A stretch of DNA of 64,000 bases from Myxococcus stipitatus. Its GTDB lineage: Bacteria; Myxococcota; Myxococcia; Myxococcales; Myxococcaceae. The notes beneath the pieces were generated by a model. That model was not told the DNA's origin. It saw nothing but the letters and a program-made list of their open reading frames with translations, and ran no database searches. Below are positions 59,117 to 64,000 of the stretch, piece by piece (within the stretch, counting starts at the first letter, position 1; each line of letters opens with the position of its first letter). The position numbers were made by a program, and so were the translations under genes. Location of the stretch: assembly GCF_038561935.1 (NCBI RefSeq), contig NZ_CP102770.1:7378001-7442000 (forward strand). The letters are read 5' to 3'.

Positions 59117-59896
59117 ATGACTGCTCCGCCGACCCCCGTGAGTGCCGCCACCCTCGAAGAAGGTCCACTGAGGGGGCCCAGCTTCTTCCTCGACCGGACG
59201 GCGCTCCGCGCGCTCGCGCTGGCGCATCGTGGCCAGTACGCCGCCGCCCGCCCCTATCCGCATGTCGCCATCGACGGCTTCCTGGGGACACCGCTCGCCT
59301 CGGCGCTCGCGGGCCTCTTTCCTGGCGCGAACGACGCGTCCTGGAAGCGCAGGGACCACGTGGAGCAGGCCGCGCGCCTGGGCCAGCTGCAGCGCAAGGC
59401 CTTCGAGGAGGTCCCCGGGGCACTCCGGCACCTGCTCTCGGAGTTCTCCAGCATGTCGTTCATCGACTTCCTGGAGTCGCTCACCGGGGTGCAGGGCCTC
59501 ATCACGGACCCGCACTTCCGGGGCGCGGGGCTGCACCTCACGCTGCGCGGGGGACACCTGGCGCTGCACGCCGACTTCAACCGGGACCGCTTCCGCGCGC
59601 TCACGCGGCGCCTCACCGTCCTCTACTACCTGAACCCGGACTGGGAGGCGGCCTGGGGCGGAGACCTCGAACTCTGGAGCGCCGACCTCTCCCGGTGCGA
59701 GACGCGCATCGCGCCCCTCCTCGACCGGCTCGTCGTGATGGCCCATGGCGATGACTACTGGCACGGCCACCCCACGCCCCTGGAATGCCCCGAGGGACGC
59801 GGGCGCGCCGCCATCGCCGCCTACTTCTACACCGCGGAGACCTCCCCCGACGCGCCGGAGCCCCACAGCGCCATCTGGGCTCCCCCCCGCCCGTAG
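59117..59896 (+). CDS. 2-oxoglutarate/Fe(II)-dependent oxygenase
   Basis: 259 residues from ATG 59117. The double-stranded beta-helix core has the iron ligands H-x-D in LALHADFNRD and a distal His in HGHPTPLECPEGRGR, whose Arg would hold 2-oxoglutarate. LTVLYYLNPDWEAAWGGDLEL is the usual strand pair of prolyl-4-hydroxylase-like members. It would hydroxylate a peptide or small molecule. Downstream partner of the methyltransferase. Confidence 0.85.
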   Translation: MTAPPTPVSAATLEEGPLRGPSFFLDRTALRALALAHRGQYAAARPYPHVAIDGFLGTPLASALAGLFPGANDASWKRRDHVEQAARLGQLQRKAFEEVPGALRHLLSEFSSMSFIDFLESLTGVQGLITDPHFRGAGLHLTLRGGHLALHADFNRDRFRALTRRLTVLYYLNPDWEAAWGGDLELWSADLSRCETRIAPLLDRLVVMAHGDDYWHGHPTPLECPEGRGRAAIAAYFYTAETSPDAPEPHSAIWAPPRP

Positions 59897-59967
59897 GTGA
59901 CACCTGGAGGTCACCCACGCGAGGCCTCGGCCATGCTGGAATCTCCCCTCCTTCGGAGATGACTCGC

Positions 59968-60390
59968 ATGAGACGACTCACGCTGCCCGGACTGTTGTTC
60001 GCCACGTTGACGGCTTGCGCCGTGCCCCCCCGCGAGCCCCCCACGTCGGACGCCCCGCCCAAGGCCACGGCCTGCCCGACGAGCCAGAAGTTCAAGTTCA
60101 CGCAGGAGACAGGGTGCCGGAACGACGGCTCCGTGGAGTTCTGCCTCCCGACCGGCAATGACGCGCTGGTGGCCCGCGTGAAGGCCATTGCCCCCACGGT
60201 CCAGGAGGCCGGCGCCTCGCGAGGCCGCGCCGGATGCAACGTGCCCGAGGAGACGCTCTACTTCTTCCCCACCGCGGAGGCCGAGTGCCACGCGCGACAC
60301 GGCGCGCTCACCCCCGCCGCGTGGGACACCCTCTGCCGCCTCGCCGAGCTCCCCGAGGTCCGCCAGCTCGTGCCCACCTGGTACGAATAG
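59968..60390 (+). CDS. small hypothetical lipoprotein
   Basis: 140 residues from ATG 59968, chosen because GGAG is 9 nt upstream, while it directly abuts the ATG at 59959. Lipobox LTAC. The mature part has about seven Cys (ACPTSQKF, GCRNDGSVEFC, GCNVPEE, ECHARHG, LCRLAEL) in a compact sequence, suggesting disulfides. No family recognised. Confidence 0.75.
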   Translation: MRRLTLPGLLFATLTACAVPPREPPTSDAPPKATACPTSQKFKFTQETGCRNDGSVEFCLPTGNDALVARVKAIAPTVQEAGASRGRAGCNVPEETLYFFPTAEAECHARHGALTPAAWDTLCRLAELPEVRQLVPTWYE

Positions 60391-60473
60391 CGGCGCGGGA
60401 AGAGCCCTCCCACCGAATGGTTTCGAGCCTCCGCGTTCAATCCCGGACAAGCCACGGAAAGGGGCTCCCTGCC

Positions 60474-61790
60474 ATGCGAAACGGTCTCATCCTTCTCGCG
60501 CTGTCGACCACGCTTTCCCTCGGGTGCGGTGATTCGGACGACCCCGGCAACCCGAGTGAGTGTCCCGCCACTGGAACGGGCGTCCTCGAGCTCACCGTCC
60601 GGGGACTTCCCGCCGCCACGCAGCCCCGCATCACCTTGCGCCGGGGGATGGAGTCCCGCGTCATCGTGACGGGAGGGAGGTTGGAGGGCCTCGCCGCTGG
60701 GGCCTGGACCCTCACGCCCGAGCCCGTCGCCGGAAGCGGCGGCTTGATTCGCGCGGCCTTCGACGCGCCGGAAGCGCAGGTCTGCGTCCGCGATGCGCAG
60801 GCGGCGGCGTCCACGGTCGACTACGCGCTCATCCCCAGCAGCCAGAAGCTGTGGCTCTCCACCAGCAACGGCGCGGCCGAAGTCGAGGCCTTCGCGGCGG
60901 CGAACCTGGGCGCCTCGGGCTCTCCCGCCGCCACCGTGTTGCTCAGCTCCAACCCCGCAGTGCCCCGCGCGTCCGGCCTCGCGTTCGACGCGCGCGGCAA
61001 CCTCTGGATGGCGCTCGGCTCGGGTGAGCTCCGGCGCTACCCCGCACGCGACCTGGGCGCCTCCGGCGCGAAGACGCCCGACGTCGTCCTGACGGGCACG
61101 GCCCTCAAGGGCGGAACGCCGGGCCCCATCGCCATCGCCTTCGATGCCCAGGGAAACCTCTGGGCCACCATCGGCTTCAGCAACAAGGTCATCCGACTGG
61201 GCTCGGCGCAGCTCACCAGCACCACCACCGTCGTCCCCGAGGTCGAGCTCGCGGGACTGGGCGACCCCGCGGGCCTCGCGTTCGACCCCAGCGGCAACCT
61301 CTGGGTGGGTGACAGCTCCAGCGGGCGCTCGCGCGTCCACAAGGTGGCGGCCGAGAGCCTCCGCGCCTCGGGCACGGTGACACCCGTGACGAGCATCGAC
61401 GCGAAGACCACCCTGCCTTCGGGGAACAGCTTCACGGGCCCCTCGGGCCTCGCGTTCGATGGCGAGGGCAACCTGTGGGTCGCCTACTCGGGCAGCGGCA
61501 TCGTCGCCCGGCTCACCCCCGACAATCAGCGCGGCACGGGCGAGGTGACACTCGCGCCGACCGTCCAGCTCGACGTGGGCGGTCCTCGAGAGCTCGCGTT
61601 CGACGAAACTGGAGGACTCTGGCTCGGCTACGAGTCGGGCAGCATCGCGCGCCTGGGCCCCAGCCAGCTCGCGGCGACGGGAGCCCCCTCGCCCGCGGTC
61701 CTCGTCTCCAGCGCGGACCTGGGCCTCACGCACGGCGTGGCGCTCTACCCCGCGCCCGCGAGGCTGCCGCTCTTCCACCGGCTGCCCTGA
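60474..61790 (+). CDS. NHL/SMP-30-like beta-propeller lipoprotein
   Basis: 438 residues. Lipobox SLGC, then an N-terminal beta domain (~30-115) and a propeller (~125-430) built of blades carrying GLAFDARGNLWMAL, AIAFDAQGNLWATI, GLAFDPSGNLWVGD, GLAFDGEGNLWVAY and ELAFDETGGLWLGY. The FDxxGNLW motif is that of NHL/gluconolactonase-like propellers (Vgb/streptogramin-lyase type as well). Ligand binding or scaffold role is likelier than catalysis. It converges with the cupin gene, 6 bp apart. Confidence 0.83.
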   Translation: MRNGLILLALSTTLSLGCGDSDDPGNPSECPATGTGVLELTVRGLPAATQPRITLRRGMESRVIVTGGRLEGLAAGAWTLTPEPVAGSGGLIRAAFDAPEAQVCVRDAQAAASTVDYALIPSSQKLWLSTSNGAAEVEAFAAANLGASGSPAATVLLSSNPAVPRASGLAFDARGNLWMALGSGELRRYPARDLGASGAKTPDVVLTGTALKGGTPGPIAIAFDAQGNLWATIGFSNKVIRLGSAQLTSTTTVVPEVELAGLGDPAGLAFDPSGNLWVGDSSSGRSRVHKVAAESLRASGTVTPVTSIDAKTTLPSGNSFTGPSGLAFDGEGNLWVAYSGSGIVARLTPDNQRGTGEVTLAPTVQLDVGGPRELAFDETGGLWLGYESGSIARLGPSQLAATGAPSPAVLVSSADLGLTHGVALYPAPARLPLFHRLP

Positions 61791-61796
61791 GCGACT

Positions 61797-62165
61797 TCAC
61801 GCCTTCGCGGACTTCGACTCGCGCTCGCGCTCGTCGCGGCCATGGACGGCGGCCGGTGGACTGGTCGCCTCCACGGCGGAGAACGTCTCCAGGATTTTGT
61901 ACGTGTGACTGGAGCCGCGCGGCACGAGCCACGAGTCCCCGGGGTTGAGCAGGATGACCTGTCCCTCCAGGTGCAGCTCCGCGCGGCCCTTCAGGACGAA
62001 CCCCACCGTCTCGTAGTCGCGAGGGGCCGCTGGCCTGGGCTCTCCGGGGGGCTCGTCCTCCCACAGCCGCATGGACACTCGCACGCCGGACGCCAGGTAC
62101 TTCTGCCCCATCTCCCCCTTGGGAGAGCGCCGGCTCTCCACCTTCTTCACGCTGGTATCTCCCAT
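61797..62165 (-). CDS. cupin domain protein
   Basis: 122 residues; GAAGGAG 7 nt before ATG 62165. Single cupin: RDYETVGFVLKGRAELHLEGQVILLNPGDSWLVPRGSSHTYKIL, with the second-motif PGDxxxxPxxxxH His clear and the first motif reduced, so metal binding may be lost. Probably cytosolic, small-molecule binding or isomerase-like; no assigned function. Confidence 0.85.
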   Translation of the reverse strand: MGDTSVKKVESRRSPKGEMGQKYLASGVRVSMRLWEDEPPGEPRPAAPRDYETVGFVLKGRAELHLEGQVILLNPGDSWLVPRGSSHTYKILETFSAVEATSPPAAVHGRDERERESKSAKA

Positions 62166-62257
62166 GCCTCGTCTCCTTCCACTGGGAAGGTAAGGAAGGA
62201 GACACCGCGCGACGTCCCCGCACCGACGCCCGCCTGGCTGGAGGGCGGCGGCCCGCA

Positions 62258-62297
62258 AAGACGAAGGCCCAGCCTTCCCTCAGGAAAGACCGGGCCT
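62258..62297 (-). terminator. intrinsic terminator of the cold-shock gene
   Basis: On the minus strand AGGCCCGGTCTTTCC pairs with GGAAGGCTGGGCCT through a 4-nt loop (one bulge, two wobble pairs), followed by TCGTCTTT. It lies 32 bp after the cspA-like stop. Confidence 0.6.
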
Positions 62298-62328
62298 CGG
62301 GCTCACTCAAGGGTGGCCAGGATATCCG

Positions 62329-62538
62329 CTAGCCGTTGCTGGCGGCGCGCACGTTCTGCGCCTGCAGCCCCTTGGGGCCACGGGTCACCTCGAACTCCAC
62401 GCGCTGCCCTTCCTGAAGGGTGCGGAAGCCATCCATGTTGATGGCGGTGTGGTGGCAGAACACATCCTCACCACCCTCTTGCGCGATGAAACCGAAACCC
62501 TTGGCGTCGTTGAACCACTTCACAGTACCAGTTGCCAT
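62329..62538 (-). CDS. cold-shock protein (CspA family)
   Basis: 69 residues, full-length single cold-shock domain. RNP1 KGFGFIAQ and RNP2 VFCHHTAI (Cys-His in place of the usual VHF) bind single-stranded RNA or DNA; the family acts as an RNA chaperone. GAAGG precedes the start. Upstream lies a ~340-bp gene-free stretch that could hold a long leader typical of cold-shock genes. Confidence 0.95.
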   Translation of the reverse strand: MATGTVKWFNDAKGFGFIAQEGGEDVFCHHTAINMDGFRTLQEGQRVEFEVTRGPKGLQAQNVRAASNG

Positions 62539-62882
62539 GTGACCTTCTTCTTTCTGCTAGACGGCGACCCGGGACCAGCCGGACCACCAGTGCGGGGCGG
62601 ACATCGCTCCGACACTGCCGCGACAATCTACCTCGTGGACTTCTTTGTCCACCTGCTCCCCGCCCACCGGGCAGGCAGTCGTCGACCAGAGGACATTCCG
62701 CGAGGCTGACGGTCGCTCGAGATGTCAACAGAGCACACTCGTCGCTTCATCCCGAGTCCGCGCATCGGCCTTCACGTTTCTTCATGCGGCTCCGGCGCGC
62801 CCTTCATACCCGCCCTCTACCTTCCTGCCCATCATCCCGGCGCGCCCACGGATGGGGCCCGCCTCATGAAGGAGCAGGACAC
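62539..62882. other. intergenic region, about 340 bp, divergent promoters
   Basis: No gene supported. It must hold the promoter and leader of the cold-shock gene (leftward) and the promoter of the Spy-like operon (rightward). I see no clear hairpin or direct repeat in it. Confidence 0.5.
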
Positions 62883-63401
62883 ATGTTGGGATTCTTGTTC
62901 GGCGGTGCGTGTCTCGCGGGTCTCGTCTACACGGTGAGGGGTGGACGCCGCTGGCACCATCACCACCGCGGCGGCAGCCAGTGGGGCTGGCGCATGAAGC
63001 TGCGCTGGTTGTTCGAGCGGCTGGAGACCTCTCCTGGACAGGAGAAGGTCATCATCAAGGCCACCGAGGAGCTCACCGAGTCGCTCAGCGGCCTGCGCGA
63101 CGAGCTGACGCCCACCCGCACCACCCTGGCCCAGGCGATGCGGGGAGAACACTTCGACAGCGCGGCGGTGCGCGAGCGCTTCGCCCAGCACGACGTGAGG
63201 ATGGAGGAGCTCCGTCGAACGGTGCTCGGCGCCCTCTCGCAGGTGCACGAGGCGCTGGACCCTCGGCAGCGGCGTGAGCTGGCGGACATCCTCGAGCGGG
63301 GCTGGGGCGGAGGACACCACGGCTGGCACCGGCGCGGCTGCGGCCGGCGCCACGAGTGGCGGGGTGAACACCCCCGAGGCGATGACCCTCGGATGATGTG
63401 A
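62883..63401 (+). CDS. Spy/CpxP-like metal-responsive protein
   Basis: 172 residues; AGGAG upstream. N-terminal membrane anchor/signal (LGFLFGGACLAGLVYTV) is followed by His clusters (RRWHHHHRGG; C-terminal GGHHGWHRRGCGRRHEW) likely to bind Zn, Cu or Ni. The middle is helical with an LTxxQ-like repeat region (TSPGQEKVIIKATEELTESLSGLRDEL, LDPRQRRELADIL) as in Spy/CpxP/CnrX proteins. It sits first in a unit with a small secreted protein and an OmpR-type regulator, resembling cpx/czc stress operons. Confidence 0.75.
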   Translation: MLGFLFGGACLAGLVYTVRGGRRWHHHHRGGSQWGWRMKLRWLFERLETSPGQEKVIIKATEELTESLSGLRDELTPTRTTLAQAMRGEHFDSAAVRERFAQHDVRMEELRRTVLGALSQVHEALDPRQRRELADILERGWGGGHHGWHRRGCGRRHEWRGEHPRGDDPRMM

Positions 63402-63436
63402 GTCCATGCCCATCGCCCACCCCGAGGACATCCACC

Positions 63437-63658
63437 ATGCGCCGTCGCCTGCTCATCGTCCTGCTCAGCCTGGGAACCGTCGGAGGCTTCGCGTCCGGCT
63501 TCGCCAGCCTCGGCCGCCATCACCACGCCTGCCCCACGGGAGGGTGGGCGGGGCGATGGCGGACGCACACTCCCTGGACCGAGTCCCACCCGGCCAGCTC
63601 CATGTCGTCCGAGCCGACGTCATCCATGTCCCCGCCTCCCGCCCCGGCCGCACGGTAG
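63437..63658 (+). CDS. small exported His-rich protein
   Basis: 73 residues. N-terminal signal or anchor (RRRLLIVLLSLGTVGGFASGFASL), then GRHHHAC and a Ser/Pro-rich tail. Lies 35 bp after the Spy-like gene and 14 bp before the regulator gene, so it is probably co-transcribed. The His/Cys cluster hints at metal binding. No family recognised. Confidence 0.55.
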   Translation: MRRRLLIVLLSLGTVGGFASGFASLGRHHHACPTGGWAGRWRTHTPWTESHPASSMSSEPTSSMSPPPAPAAR

Positions 63659-63672
63659 AGTCCGCCCCATCC

Positions 63673-64000
63673 ATGTCCACGCGTGTCCTGCTCATCGACG
63701 ACGACAGCCGCTTGTATGAATTGCTCGCGCAGTACCTGGGGCAGAACGGCGTCAGCGTCGCCCACGCGCCCGATGGTGGGCGCGGGTTGGCGGCGCTGGA
63801 GGCGAGCGCGTACGACGCGGTGCTGTTGGACGTGATGATGCCGGGCATGGATGGGCTGGAGGTCTGCAAGCGCATCCGCGCCAAGAGCCGCATCCCCGTG
63901 GTCATGCTCACGGCCAAGGGGGATGAGACGGACCGCGTGGTGGGGCTGGAGCTGGGCGCGGACGACTACCTGCCCAAGCCATTCAGCCCTCGGGAGCTGC
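63673..64000 (+). CDS. OmpR-family response regulator, N-terminal part (3' end outside window)
   Basis: The first ~109 residues are seen. Receiver domain with LIDDDS acidic pocket, phospho-acceptor D53 (LLDVMMPGMDG), T in MLTAKG and K in LPKPFSPREL, which is typical of RstA/CpxR-like winged-helix regulators. The DNA-binding domain and any kinase gene lie beyond the window. It probably controls the Spy-like operon it belongs to. Confidence 0.88.
   Translation, partial: MSTRVLLIDDDSRLYELLAQYLGQNGVSVAHAPDGGRGLAALEASAYDAVLLDVMMPGMDGLEVCKRIRAKSRIPVVMLTAKGDETDRVVGLELGADDYLPKPFSPREL

Noticed and set aside
59896..59915. GGTGAC/GTCACC dyad after the oxygenase gene as the same operator as at 30088
   Set aside because: It shares the 6-bp core but has a different spacer and a position overlapping a stop codon between co-directional genes, so it is likely chance or a weak hairpin.

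Overview
The window looks like chromosome of a myxobacterium (Myxococcaceae, Myxococcus/Corallococcus-like). The evidence is very high GC with strong third-position bias (long open antisense frames behind most genes), many lipoproteins with LxxC lipoboxes, Ig-like, beta-propeller and TPR secreted proteins, an ADOP-type permease, a class I terpene synthase and large effector-like proteins. I see no rRNA, tRNA, CRISPR array, insertion sequence or phage genes. Transcription units are short, and many converge on GC-rich perfect hairpins that probably act as bidirectional terminators.

Layout. 1-10.8 kb: end of an alpha/beta hydrolase, a secreted M28 peptidase, a permuted NlpC/P60-like protein, a DUF1801 protein, a large secreted CxxCH/NBR1-Ig protein, an SDR, a thiaminase I-like lipoprotein translationally coupled to a DUF885 lipoprotein, and an epoxide-hydrolase-like enzyme. 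11-20.6 kb: class I HMG-CoA reductase with an extra N-terminal domain, an Ig-repeat lipoprotein, a peptidase-MA-like/TPR lipoprotein, a methyltransferase, an AadA-like aminoglycoside nucleotidyltransferase, a LOR protein, a secreted hydrolase, and an OmpR/EnvZ-type pair. 20.6-25 kb: DUF2490 protein, two decayed genes (one with an in-frame amber codon, one lipoprotein gene with a stop and several frameshifts), a BP74-like protein, and a protealysin/emfourin protease-inhibitor operon.

25-31.6 kb: LysR regulator divergent from an ankyrin/nucleoside-deaminase pair, a paralogue of the CxxCH/Ig protein, a VOC-YdeI pair divergent from a WYL regulator with a perfect palindrome between them, and a TonB-like protein. 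31.7-37.5 kb: lipoprotein plus TonB-dependent receptor, then a 5'-nucleotidase lipoprotein. 37.6-49.9 kb: WD40-like lipoprotein, TMTC-like membrane/TPR protein, Cys-rich secreted protein, terpene synthase, DTW-domain tRNA modification enzyme, ADOP permease, ferritin-like membrane protein and a hypothetical.

50-55.2 kb holds the most notable locus: a 1377-residue protein with a possible N-terminal Cys/His/Asp domain, five annexin-like repeats, a hydrophobic Ala/Gly region and a C-terminal PD-(D/E)xK-like module, followed after 33 bp by a probable immunity gene and then a terminator. It looks like an annexin-armed polymorphic toxin. 55.3-64 kb: VCBS-repeat protein, class C beta-lactamase-fold hydrolase, methyltransferase plus 2OG-Fe(II) oxygenase, two lipoproteins, a cupin, a cold-shock protein, and the start of a Spy-like/response-regulator operon that runs off the window.
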